Numbered from the stretch's first letter, positions 43,896 to 54,275 are shown. The stretch: 64,000 bases of DNA from Sternotherus odoratus (GCA_032164245.1 JAVMKO010000010.1:32562189-32626188); one strand, 5' to 3'. The notes: generated from the letters alone by a model not told the origin. A program made the numbers and translations.

Positions 43896-46800
43896 TCTAG
43901 AATCTTTTGCCTTTTTCCCAGGGAGGATCTTGATATTGGGGGCTCCTGCCAGATCCTACACACCATCCTCTGGCTTGTGTTATACAGGAGGTCTGACCGG
44001 AGGAGCACAATTGTCTCTTTTGGCCTCAGAACCTCTGAATCAACCATTTGACTACCTGCTCTTCCTCCTGTTGCTTGTAGCAATCTCCTGTAGGCCCCAA
44101 AGGCTGAGTGGCCCTGGCATTCATAGCACAGTGCTAGTCCCCTTTAGATGTGCCATATACCTAACACTGACTCCAGGATAACCAACAGACTATCCATTCC
44201 CCCTTAAGAATGGAATGTGTTTATTCTGATTTACTCTCTTCTTGCAGACTAACAGCAGAAATACACCCTGCCCCTCCTGGTACCAAGTGGAGCAAGGAAT
44301 CTGCAAAGAGCTTTAAATCTGCAAAGGTGTCAAGGGAGCAGTTTGAATTTGAAGGAATGTGGAAGATAGAAGCATTGATAAGGAAGATATAAAGGTGCCA
44401 GAGGAGATCTGGGCGAGTCCACCGGCAGACAGAGCTGCATTAAATGTTAATGACCTGTGATGGATGATGGCAATGAATCAAAACATAATCTGGTTTTAAG
44501 AACATTTCCCCAGATAATCCCCTTTTGTCACAGGCACTTTAGCAATGTAATCCAATCTTTCAACCCAAGCAGCTGAGTCAGGCCAACGCCTAAGTGCAAA
44601 TTTGGTTTCTCTCTGTCTCGCTTGAAAATATCTGAAGGTTTCAAACAGAGCTAAAAAGAATTTCTGTGGGCCAGTCCACGGCTTAGTGCCTACTGGTTTC
44701 ATTCCTTCAACTTCAGTGGAGCTGCAGTGATTTATACCAGCGGAGGAGCTGGTTCTGTGTTTTGCAAAAGCGAATCTAAAGAAACACAGATTTTCAAATG
44801 GAAGCTGTAGCTGCTGTTGCGTGAGAGAACAACGTATGGGGCAGCCTCCTAACCCACCAGAAATGAACAGCAGTGCTACATGGAGACGTGGGGCCTGGTT
44901 TGTTCTCCGGGTCTGCTGGTGGAAGCCAATGCAACCCAAGCTTAGCCCTCCTCCATCCTGGTGATAGCAGAAACCTCCTGATCTTCTTCTGGGTGGGATG
45001 GTGCAAAAAATGGTGAAGGAAGAGGGCCCGAACAGCCAGGTGAATCTCATCTCCCAGAGAATCTTCTATGGAAACCTGTCTGGAATGTATTTGTGCTCTG
45101 CAAACAGCACTCGGCATTCCATCTTTATTGTCTCTTGGTGACTCCAGATCAAATGTGCTCAGTTTACAGGGGAAAAAAAGATGTGTGGGTCCCTTTTCAG
45201 AGACAAACTGCACTTTATAAGTGGCCTGCCCTCATGGGGTGGTTTCTGCCTTAGGAGCAGGGCGTTGCTACTGGAACGAACCAAGCTCATTGCATAAAAC
45301 ATGTCTTTTGTCACTACTGCTCACCTTGCTTAGCAGTCCTCAGAAGACCCTTCCCAGCCCACAAGTTATAAAGTGCAAAGCCGTTGATTGAGTCTTGGGA
45401 AGAAGCTGGAAGGATTGGGCAACAGTCTGGGCACCCAGCAGTGTTTTCTCTACACTCTGTGAGCTGGAAAATTAACCCCTCTGGCTTCAGGCTTTAAGCT
45501 GAGCACTAACCACAAGCATCCTCTGTCCTTTGTACTGCGCTGCCAGATTGTCAGCAAAATCTCTGCCTCTTGTAAATAACCCAAGGGAACACCAGCTGGG
45601 AAGCTTCAGAGCTGTTTCTCTCAATGCCAGCCATTGTTCACCAGGAGAAAATCGTTCCACCTAGCAACTGTTAGAGGGTGGGATTTCCCAAGGGCTCCAT
45701 TGGATGAGAGGCTGCTGCCAGTGAAAGAACCACAGAGATTGGCTGGAGACTTGCCTCACCTTTCACCTCCATTTTCTTTAGCATGGTCCAGTTTTAACCT
45801 GTTTGAGACCCACACTGCAATCTGGGAGCATTTCCAGAGCGAAGCGGAGCTACTGCCTGTTCCTCCATGGAGGTGCTGTGCTGGTCTAGTCTTTTGATTG
45901 CATGTAGTCTTCTCCCAAGGACACAGTCCTCACTAGCCTTGGTGATGCTCAAACCCTCCCCCATGTTCTTTCCACCTCCTTCCCCCTCCTCCCTTGACTC
46001 TCAAAGTTCTTCTGCATGAGGCCTGGACATCCCTCAGTGGAGTCCATCGGTGTTACTCCATAATTACTGCAAAGATTACCATTAAGTGACCTTTGGCTCC
46101 CTCCCATCTCCCATCACACTTGGAAGGTGAGTGCTACCTCCAGAGGCTTCCCACTCCCCGAAGCAAGATTTCGGTGGTCTGTGGCAGCTGATGGTATATC
46201 TCAGCTTGAAAATTGTTTCAGATGGATCAAACCTGCAAGAATCGGAGTGCCCACCCCTTACTGATAACAGGAGCTCGCAGGATTGGTCCCTTACTGAGGC
46301 AGCCATCTGCTCAAATCCATAGCCCTCCCCCGTTCTGCGTGAAGACACTTAAAGGTGAGTACTTTTAAGCCACAGGGACCAGGTTCTCCATTGCCCTGCT
46401 CCTTGTGTAGATTATTTGCAGTGTAAATTGAGTGCAAACTGCTACCCATTCTACCCGCTTTGGACTGATGTGCATGACTGCACAAGGTGCAAGGCAGTGG
46501 AGGATTAAGCCCAAGACTAGAGAAGGGCTCAGTCCAAATGTTGAGCGTGAAAGCTCCTGGACTTTAGGGAAGTCTGCATCCGTATCCCGACCTTGCCACT
46601 AAGCCCCACAGCTCACCTCTCTCAGAATAATCACTTCCGTAGGTGATTAGGGAAAGAAGCATGCTGTCCCTCAATGTGGCTGACCATCCTGGCCAATAGA
46701 CTACAGTTGGCAGACTGTAGTCCTGGAGGCTTCTGTATGGACAACTGGGTGGGGAGGGATTCTCAGGTTACAATGGAAAACCACTGGATAATTAAGGGGC

Positions 46801-47554
46801 AGACTGGGGTGACGGGCATAAGTAAGTAAGTAAGTAACCAGAGATAAAGATATGGCATGGACCTCGGTTGCTTGAACACCCAACCATGGGCTTCACAAAT
46901 GACAAGGGTTTTTTTTGTTTTGTTTTGGGTTTTTTATTTTTTTTTAAAAAATACTTCAAATATGAGGAACAAAACAGCTTGGCAAGTCTGAACCTGTGAG
47001 CTTAAATCTTTCAACGGGTCCTAAAACTGAGCAAATAGCTGGTATTGCTCCAGGGCAGACAGCAAGGAGCACTAGGTATACTGAAACATACCCCACCCAG
47101 AAGGCAGAAGATAGTTTTCTGCAAGCCAAAATAGAAGAATAAGCAAAGTAATCAACTTGATCTATATCTTGTGACTGCATAACCTGTGGGTCTGCTGTGC
47201 AGGGGTGAGTCAGAGGTACATGGACCAGCTTGTCAGTGGGTATAAATCAGTACAGGTGAGGGCTTGGCATGATAGCTAGAGAAAGTGAGATTTATTTTTA
47301 AAAGAATAAAAAAAACAAACCAAGGTGTTTTTTTATACTTGTCAGTGAGTGAATTACTAGAGAAGGAGCTCAGTGGGTAAAAAACCTATTCCTCCACTAA
47401 CACGTTAGAGAGAAACTCAGTGACTCTATTATACAGAAACAATAAGCTGGTTGATTTCATGTATATACAAACAAATGAAACCTAAAGGCAGCACCAGGCT
47501 AGATAATACTTTCACAATGGTGAATAGAATGGGTCAGTGGCCCATTAAGGGGAT
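43896..47554. other. unassigned, with simple repeats
   Basis: About 3.7 kb without a recognised gene. A minus open frame of 184 codons (44496-45050) has no motif. A palindromic-family segment occurs near 44705-44760. Simple repeats are (AAGT)n at 46823-46839, T-rich DNA at 46908-46948 and A/T runs at 47290-47335. Confidence 0.45.
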
Positions 47555-47559
47555 GGATT

Positions 47560-47670
47560 GTCTTACAATTAAGGCAATGGACCAGGACTCAAGAAATTTG
47601 CATTCTGTTCCTTGCTCTGCCACAGACTCTATGTGGGACCTTGGGCAAGTAACTGCCATCCAATGATTAA
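47560..47670 (+). repeat. MIR-like fragment
   Basis: 'ggcaatggaccaggactcaa', 'gttccttgctctgccacaga' and 'gggaccttgggcaagtaact' are the 5' half of a MIR-type SINE. Confidence 0.7.
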
Positions 47671-47674
47671 GCAC

Positions 47675-47890
47675 TAGAACAGCCTGCCAAATGAAGTGGT
47701 GGATTCTCCAGCCCTTGAGGGTCTTCAGATCAAGACTGGATTCCTTTGAGGAAGAAATGATTTAGTCAAACACAAGTTATTGGGCTCAGTACAGGAGTAA
47801 CTGGGTGAAATTTAATTACCTGTGATACACAGAAGGTCAGACCAGAGGATCTAATGGTCACTTCTGGTCTTAAAATTGATGAATCTATGA
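47675..47890 (+). repeat. CR1-type LINE tail
   Basis: 'tgaagtggtggattctccag', 'cttgagggtcttcagatcaa', 'gactggattcctttgagg' and 'ggtcacttctggtcttaaaa' form the 3' end of an older CR1 subfamily. Confidence 0.8.
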
Positions 47891-48189
47891 AAATCTCTCT
47901 GGCTAAAACGTCCAAAAGCATCTACATGTCTTCTGAGCCTAAGTCCCATTTTAAAAAGTGACTTAGGCACTTTGACTATTCAAATGTATAGGAGTTCACA
48001 GGATCGGGGTGTACAGACCAGTCTCTGAAATCTTTATTTAGGCAAATCTCCCATTAAAGTCAGTGGAGTGATTTGCCAACAGTAAAGAAAGAATAAAAAC
48101 TAAGTGGGAGCCTCATGAATTGGCCCAGTGATAACTGATCTGACTCAGCTTCTGTGATGCTGACAGACCAGCTTAGGCCAGATCCATTG

Positions 48190-48295
48190 GCTAATTAACT
48201 TGTGTGTGGATATCAAAGGAGTGAAATGGATTAGCATATATTCAGGCCAAGTCACTTGTGTGTTAATAGAGATCAAAGGAGATGTTAATTATAGT
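48190..48295. promoter_or_regulatory. possible regulatory segment with duplicated TCF/LEF-like sites
   Basis: An imperfect tandem pair of about 57 bp: 'acttgtgtgtggatatcaaaggag' at about 48199 and 'acttgtgtgttaatagagatcaaaggag' at about 48256. Each ends in ATCAAAGG, a TCF/LEF-type core, with ATTA/TTAATTA cores beside it. The wider region to 48560 is AT-rich, with ATGCAAAT near 48532. Regulatory function is only a guess from motifs that also occur by chance. Confidence 0.2.
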
Positions 48296-48594
48296 TTTTG
48301 CCTATCTATATCCTGGTGTTTACTATTACATTACATTTACATTATGCATGCCGGGTAATTAAATAACCCTAAATCAAAGCGTGTGTTACTGTGAGAGTGT
48401 GCTCAGGTGTTAGAAATTAATGAAAACTAATGGAATGTTACTTGTATTGTTTTCACTTATCTATTCCTATTACAATGTAATGGCAGGCATTTACATGATA
48501 TATTTCCCTGTAACTAAATAACTCATCAAATGCAAATGAAGAAGAATGCTACATTCAAAGCAATTGGCCATTGTGTGAGTAAAAATACTTATCA

Positions 48595-48716
48595 GATCTG
48601 ATGAAGTGGGTCTTAGCCCAGGAAAGTTCATGATCCCTAAGATCTGTTAGTCTATAAGGTGCTACAAGACTGTTGCTTTTGCAGGTCCAGATTAACACGG
48701 CTACCCCTCTGATACT
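48595..48716 (-). repeat. turtle tRNA-derived SINE
   Basis: Reads 'tgatgaagtgggtcttagcc', 'gatctgttagtctataaggt', 'gctacaagactgttgctttt' and 'attaacacggctacccctct' in minus orientation, nearly complete. Confidence 0.9.
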
Positions 48717-49188
48717 AGATACTTATGAGATTGTTGTCTGTGAAAAGAAGCTATAAGTACTGATTCAAAGGAAGATCCTTTATCTCTAGACTGTTTGGAT
48801 TCTAACAGGGCAGAATAACTGAATGAGAAGACAGAGATCCCCCGAATTATTCTGAATAGCGCTGGAAAAGACTTTGGGAAACTGGCAGCCTATTACATCA
48901 CCACCACCGTTTGGAGTTACAAACAGTGGTTTACCTGTTATTATATTTTACCTGCTTTAAGAACATGTCTTCACTTGCACGTCACCGCAAAAGCATCACC
49001 GGTAAGAGCTGTATACCTCTCGTGGAGGTTGTTTGATTTTTGCAGTGAAACTTCTGAGTTTCACTCCAAAAACTCATTGGCAAGTGTAGCTGATCCCATG
49101 GTTTTTGCCCAGTAAAGGGACTTTTTCCACTTTAAATGGCAAGTGTAGAGATGCCCAAATCCTGTTTACACAGCTTTTAGTCTCCGGA

Positions 49189-49536
49189 CAGGGCCAGCTC
49201 CAGGCACCAGCCTAGCAAGCAGGCAGCATTCCAGGCGCTGTCAGGGCGGCACTCAGGTGGCTTTTGGCGGCACACCAGCGGCAGCTCTGGCACTCACCTG
49301 TCTTTGGTGGCACACTGACGGCAGCTCCGCCGCTCTTCTGTCTTTGGTGGCACGCTGGCGGCAGCTCCGCCGCTCTTCTGTCTTTGGTGGCACGCTGGCG
49401 GCAGCTCCGCCGCTCTTCTGTCTTTGGTGGCACGCTGGCGGCAGCTCCGCCGCTCTTCTGTCTTTGGTGGCACGCTGGCAGCAGCTTTTTTCCCCCTTTG
49501 CCACTTGGAGCAGCAAAAAAGATAGAGCCAGCCCCG
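49189..49536. mobile_element. hAT MITE consisting largely of a minisatellite
   Basis: Starts CAGGGCCAGCTCCAGGCACC and ends near AGAGCCAGCCCCG. Flanks TCTCCGGA (49181-49188) and CCTCCGGA (49537-49544) match at 7 of 8 positions, an 8-bp TSD. Two thirds of the element is the 40-bp tandem repeat listed separately. Confidence 0.8.
49255..49485. repeat. 40-bp minisatellite inside a hAT
   Basis: The unit, made of 'gcagctccgccgctcttctg' plus 'tctttggtggcacgctggcg', is repeated at 40-bp spacing from 49321 to 49480 almost without change, with diverged units at 49255-49320. Because 40 is not a multiple of 3, the repeat cycles through all reading frames, which produces several apparent proteins on both strands. 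None is likely to be real. Confidence 0.95.
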
Positions 49537-50409
49537 CCTCCGGAGGATATCCCACATTGCCTAGGTGTCCACTCTAGCCAGCAGCTCTGCTGCTCTTTTT
49601 CCGGGAAAACAGACATTCACCCCTCCCCTTGTAAAGTCCTAGGAACCTTGAATCTAACACTGCTACCTCTCTGATTCTTGAATCTACCTGTTTTCTTGGC
49701 AAGTGCTCACTTATCTGGCCAGGAGCAATGCTGAGCTGCTGGAGCTGATCGGTGTTTGGGGAGAGGAGGCTGTGCGGGGGCCCAGGATGCTCTGCGATCA
49801 CCCCCCTCCCCTTTCCCACAAGACCCATTGTCAAACTGGAGAGCTGCACCGTGGGATAGCTGCCCTAGTCAGTGCACTGCTCTCATCCGCAATGGAAGTG
49901 CTGCTAATGTAAAAACTGAGGAATTAAGTGAGTACCCAAACCAGCACTTTTCTTTCACCGGTGAAATTTACAGCACAAAAACTCTGCAGGTGTAGACATA
50001 CCCTTAGCCTCTCAATAATTCTCATTCTGTTTTCTTAATTAATAAACCTACAGTTAGTTTACTATAGAATTGGTTATCAGCGCTGTCTTTGGTGTAAGAT
50101 CTGGAGTCCCAATCGATTTGTTGTAAATCACTGTTCTCTTGGGACTGGGAGAAAACTGATGTGGTGTGATTTTAGATTTAAGTAACATTTTATCACAAAG
50201 TTCAGTTTGTCTTGGTGACAAGATAGACTGGAGAGTCTAAGGGGGCTCTCTGTGACTCCAAGGTAAGACTGGTATAATGATCCAGATGTTCACATTTGTT
50301 ACTGTCTCAGTGAAATTTAATAATGGAATATACCACCAGTTTGTGGTGTCTGCCCTTGTTTTCTGACAGTCTGTCAGGCACTCACAGCTGTGAGCCACTT
50401 CAGACGGTG

Positions 50410-50545
50410 TGAAAGCTTCCATTTAAGTCAATAGGAGCTTTATCATTGACTTAAATGGCAGTAAGATCAGATCCAGTAATAGCAGGTTCAGCCCAATCTA
50501 ACTCCCATTGAAGTCAATGGAAAGACTCTCATTGACTTTAATGGG
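50410..50545. repeat. two palindromic dispersed repeats
   Basis: 'ccatttaagtcaataggagc' pairs with 'attgacttaaatgg' at about 50420-50458. 'aactcccattgaagtcaatg' (about 50499-50518) pairs with 'cattgactttaatgggagtt' (about 50530-50549), nearly perfectly. These are the clearest members of the fold-back family found throughout the window. Confidence 0.8.
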
Positions 50546-50549
50546 AGTT

Positions 50550-51296
50550 GTATTGGGCCTATAATGTATAGATAGCCTCCTAGAAATTCCATGGCCCCAT
50601 GGAGGGCTAGGCCTGTCAGTCACAATTGACAGCAGGTATGAAGTGACCTAATGTAGATGTGTCAGCTATTGTAGAGCATAATGAAGCCTATTGAGGAGCA
50701 TGGTCAGTCTGTTCTAGAGTCCACAAAGAAAACGAATTTGCTCTGTAGATTGTCTTTGGTGTAAAGTCTAGCCTGGGGATAAATATTGGGTAAATCTAGC
50801 TCCTTTCTTAAAGCCAGTAAACGGGTAAATTCAAATAACCATTATTGCACCACCAAGTATTAGCAGACGAACCAAATTAACATGAAATCTCATAATGCTT
50901 TGTATCTATAATCCTTTGTACTCAGGGTACATCTTAGTGTGTTGTTGAATGATGCATGTGACCTCTTGCTCTGACCTGTTGATGAGATAATGACTTGTTG
51001 TTAGATGTCTTTAGCTTATCTGTTATGTAAATTGAAAGGAACTCCATGGGTTAGTAGGTCATGAGAATGGAATTTTCTTTGTCCCTTTTTCATAAGCAAG
51101 TATGGTGTACTTTCTGAAAGATAGCTGGAATGGATCAGGCTTGCAGGACTGCTTCCCTGTGCGGGTAATGCATTTGCCTTTCTTTATCATATTCATTAAT
51201 CTTTGAATAATAATCTTTGATTAATAAACCAATTAAGCCTGGTCATCTGATCTCTTATTACTAACAGAATGGAACATTTAGCTAACACAAATAATC
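50550..51296. other. unassigned AT-rich sequence
   Basis: No recognised gene or repeat end. TSD and transposon begin at 51297. Confidence 0.4.
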
Positions 51297-51375
51297 CCCA
51301 TAATTAGGCTGACCATATTTCCTGGAGACAAAAACGGGACATTGGGATGGCAAAAACGGGACGGGGTTGGGAGGT

Positions 51376-51711
51376 CTCACCGGATGAGGTCGGTGCAGTG
51401 GCTGCAGAACCTGGGCTGAGGGGCGCTGGGGGGGTGGTTGGGGGACTCTGGGGGGGTCTCACCGGATGAGGTCGGTGCAGTGGCTGCAGAAGGTGGGCTG
51501 AGGGGTGCTGGGGGGGTGGTTGGGGGGCTCTGGGGGGGTGTGTCTCACCGGATGAGGTCGGTGCAGTGGCTGCAGAAGGTAGGCTGAGGGGTGCTGGGGG
51601 GGTGGTTGGGGGGCTCTGGGGGGGGGTGTCTCACCGGATGAGGTCGGTGCAGTGGCTGCAGAAGGTGGGCTGAGGGGCGCTGGGGGGGTGGTTGGGGGAC
51701 TCTGGGGGGGT
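51376..51711 (-). repeat. minisatellite built from the PKC exon end and its splice donor
   Basis: Four full tandem units start (ctcaccgg) at 51376, 51458, 51544 and 51630, with the fifth copy being the exon itself at 51712; spacings are 82, 86, 86 and 82 bp. On the minus strand each unit holds the last 38-40 nt of the exon (coding [13 protein letters not shown] or a near variant), the GTGAGA donor and about 40 nt of G/C-rich intron. The array therefore carries five donor-like sites in a row. Units differ at a few positions only, so expansion is probably recent. Confidence 0.92.
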
Positions 51712-51716
51712 CTCAC

Positions 51717-51883
51717 CGGATGAGGTCGGTGCAGTGGCTGCAGAACGTGGGCTGCTTAAAGAAGCTTGCCATGACTTTGTGGCTCTTGACCACGTGGATC
51801 ACCTTCTGGCGCAGCGCCCCCTTGCGGCAGAACAGCGGCTTGGCCAGGCACTCCAGCTTGGTGGGCGAGGTGACCAGTGCCAT
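51717..51883 (-). pseudogene. PRKCG: captured first coding exon of protein kinase C, gamma-like
   Basis: Minus-strand ATG at 51883 in a good context (GGGGCCATGG) opens 55 codons plus 2 nt, ending at a GTGAGA donor. The protein starts [14 protein letters not shown], then has [13 protein letters not shown] (pseudosubstrate region) and VKSHK...[13 protein letters not shown]. The first half of the C1A diacylglycerol/phorbol-binding domain is present with H-x12-C-x2-C intact. [13 protein letters not shown] and VKSHK point to gamma rather than alpha or beta. The exon ends where the first exon of conventional PKCs is expected to end. Changes at usually conserved sites (D-L-I-R at the end, H-K-V-M-A-S) suggest relaxed constraint. 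No second exon follows; instead the exon end is tandemly repeated. The exon lies inside a hAT-like transposon, so I treat it as a captured fragment. A real PRKCG exon that a transposon happens to surround is the alternative. Confidence 0.8.
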
Positions 51884-52052
51884 GGCCCCACCTGGGCTCC
51901 CCAGTGCTGGGCAGGGGGGAGGCAGAGGGGGATCAGGGGGGGGTGGATGGATGGAGGAATAAACAGAACAGAGATGGGGGGATGGGGGATGAAGAGGATG
52001 GAGGGGACGGAGGGAGAGAAGGCACGAAGGTGAGAAGGGAGAGGATGGATGG

Positions 52053-52600
52053 ATGAGAGAAGAGATGGGGGTAGGGAGCAGGGGGGATGGAGGAGGCAAG
52101 GGACAGCGAGAAGGAGGGATGGAGAGAAGGGAGATGGAAGAGGAGGCAGCGGACGGAAGGAGAGAGAGAAGGGAGGAAGGAAGGGATGGAGAAGGGGATA
52201 GAGAGAAGGGATGGAGGGAGCGAGAGGAGGCAGCGGACGGAAGGAGAGAGAAGGGAGGAAGGAAGGGATGGAGGGATGGAGAAGGGGGATAGAGAGAAGG
52301 GATGGAGGGAGCGAGAGAAGGAGGCAGCGGACGGAGGGAGAGAGAGAAGGAAGGAAGGGAGGGATGGAGAAGGGGGATGGAGAGAAGGGAAGAAGGAGGG
52401 ATAGAGAGAAGAGGAGGCAGCGGATGGAAGGAGAGAGAAGGGAGGAAGGATGGAGAAGGGGATAGAGAGAAGGGATGGAGGGAGAGAGAGAAGAGGAGAC
52501 AGTGGACGGAGGGAGAGAGAGAAGGGAGGAAGGGAGGGATGGAGAAGGGGGATGGAGAGAAGGGAAGAAGGAGGGATAGAGAGAAGAGGAGGCAGCGGGC
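52053..52600. repeat. purine-rich minisatellite, unit 82-94 bp
   Basis: The block 'ggaggcagcgg(a/g)(c/t)gg' recurs at about 52142, 52226, 52320, 52413, 52495 and 52588, with GGGA/GAGA-rich spacers. On the minus strand this polypyrimidine array lies immediately upstream of the PKC exon. It creates very long open frames (315 and 343 codons) of S/P/L/F composition that I reject as proteins. Confidence 0.9.
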
Positions 52601-53194
52601 GGCAGGCTGAAGCTGACGGCGGAGCGGAGCTGTCCAGAGCCGCAGCCGGGGACCGAGCACGCCGGGGGGGGGGGGGGAGGGGGGGCTGCCAGCCAGAAGT
52701 TATGAGACATAAATAGTTCTCGGGCATGAAAACCCCCGGAGTGAAGCAGGGCTAATTTCTGCCTTCTGATCCCAACCCCATAACAAATCAACCAGGAGCC
52801 ACATGGCCGTGGGGTGGGGGAGATCTCCAAGAAACGCAGCTGAGGAGCTTAGGGGTGCCCTGCGCGGGGAGAGGATGAGCTTGCGCTGCTGGGAGCAGAC
52901 GGAGTTTGAGCGCCGCATTGTTTTCCCGTCCAGATTACACTGTTCTCGTTTGGGTTGCCCAGCAAGGAGCAAAGCTCTTCGGGGTCAGGCTCCAGACTCA
53001 AGGCAGAAAAAAAAACCCAATCAATCAGAACCTCCCCCTAGAAAGCAGCTTGCAAAGAGGGACCTGCCCAGATCTGTTTTACAAAAAACGGGACAAAATT
53101 AACACTTAGATTAAAACGACGGGACGGTCGGGAAATATGAAAAAAACGGGACTGTCCCGTTCCAAACGGTACATATGGTCAGCCTGCCCGTAAT

Positions 53195-54275
53195 CGAACC
53201 ATGCTTTGTAAACTCTAGTCATCTCTCTTCTCAGGGTATACAGCATGCGAGATCCAGCAGGGAAAAATAGCTCAGCAGTTCCTGCTTCCAGCAGTCAAGG
53301 GAATGCCTGGATGTTGGATACCAATACATTGAACATGTTTCTCTTGACAAGCACAGAAAACCTGTTAGTGAGCTCCCTTTATCAGGTAGCAATTATCAAT
53401 GCCTAGAAGTAAAAATAAGCAAGTGAACTGCCTGGCTCTCCCAGTCATGAATTTCTGGATTCAGGTCCAAAAATGTGGGCTCTGGTACATTCCCCACCAT
53501 GGGTGATGAAGTGAAGCTCTTGGTAGTTCAGTAGTTTCAAATTCAGGATCTATTATTACTACAGTATCTGTGAGCCTCATTCCTTGGTTCCCAATTTTCC
53601 TTAATAACGTTGTGTCCTGGGCTTTACTGAAACCCTTTTGAAAAAAATCTCTATAAATTAAATCCTGAATCTTAAAGCCATCTCATCATCCACCTTCAAA
53701 ATCCTCTTCAAAACTCTCCTTTGCCAAAGTGTCAACCAAAATCTTGACAAGGATTAGGAGGCTGGTGTGCAGCGACCAAAGTTTCCATTGTTTCCTTGTG
53801 CTCCGCTGCCTGTCTGTATCTTGTCCTCCACTAACCCCTGTGTATTCCCTGCCACTGATCGGGTAGAATGTTGTCCACCAATCAGAACCAGAATAGGTCA
53901 TTCAGTAGTGGGACCAGTCATGTTCTGAGAGACCGATAGCTCCACATAACTGCCAGAAAACCCCATTTCAGCAATATTTGAATGGGGTTACTGGGTCACT
54001 GACCATGCACAACAACAATGGTTAGAACAACCCCAGCTAGTGGCACGCCGTGAGCCTGAACCAACCTGTGTGACCTAGACGAGTTCTGGCATATTCATGG
54101 GTACAGACACTTCAGTCTAGGGGACTCTTCTGAGACTTCTGCAGGAGAAGGCCAACGTTGTGTTGCTATTCCAAGCTGTGTTGTGCAAGCAGAAGCCTCA
54201 CTAGAAATCAGTGGAATGAAGAAGCCAGGAGAAATAGGAAAGCAACTGTCAGTTGCTAGCGAAGAGTTCTAGAGA
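53195..54275. other. unassigned sequence
   Basis: No recognised gene or repeat end. Confidence 0.4.

Larger units (their letters stand above)
48960..50003. mobile_element. Harbinger-like element carrying a hAT
   Basis: Left end AGAACATGTCTTCACTTGC after TTA (48957-48959); right end GCAGGTGTAGACATACCC before TTA (50004-50006). Interior 'cctctcgtggaggttgtttg' and 'accggtgaaatttacagcac' fit turtle Harbinger derivatives. It is interrupted by the hAT at 49189-49536, and a SINE-like 'ctaacactgctacctctctg' piece lies at 49655-49675. Confidence 0.75.
51305..53186. mobile_element. 1.88-kb hAT-like element carrying a PKC exon
   Basis: Starts TAGGCTGACCATAT and ends ATATGGTCAGCCTG, inverted repeats with one terminal mismatch. 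Flanked by CCCATAAT (51297-51304) and CCCGTAAT (53187-53194), an 8-bp TSD with one difference. Subterminal 'aaaacgggac' motifs occur at both ends (51331-51364, 53086-53165) as in other TAGGGTGACCA-family members. In order on the + strand the interior holds an 82-86 bp minisatellite (51376-51711), the PKC-gamma-like exon (minus strand, 51717-51883), a purine-rich minisatellite (52053-52600) and a GC-rich segment (52600-52700). It then has unassigned sequence. No transposase. It resembles Pack-type elements that carry host gene fragments. Confidence 0.9.

Noticed and set aside
44496..45050. 184-codon minus open frame
   Set aside because: No motif, splice context or repeat explanation that supports coding; length is compatible with chance in moderate GC DNA.
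49255..49485. CRISPR array
   Set aside because: The units are contiguous 40-bp repeats without unique spacers, inside a hAT in vertebrate DNA.
49212..49616. Cys/Arg-rich repeat proteins on both strands
   Set aside because: Caused by the 40-bp tandem repeat, which is stop-free in several frames. No start context or conserved domain.
51713..52830. Minus-strand open frames of 315 and 343 codons rich in S, P, L and F
   Set aside because: They follow the purine-rich minisatellite read on its pyrimidine strand. Two overlapping frames are open over the same DNA, which is a composition effect. Only the last 55 codons of one frame are protein-like (the PKC exon).
51305..53186. A functional PRKCG gene in the window
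   Set aside because: Only the first exon is present. No second C1A exon, C2 or kinase exon is visible on either side, and the exon is bounded by transposon ends with an 8-bp TSD.
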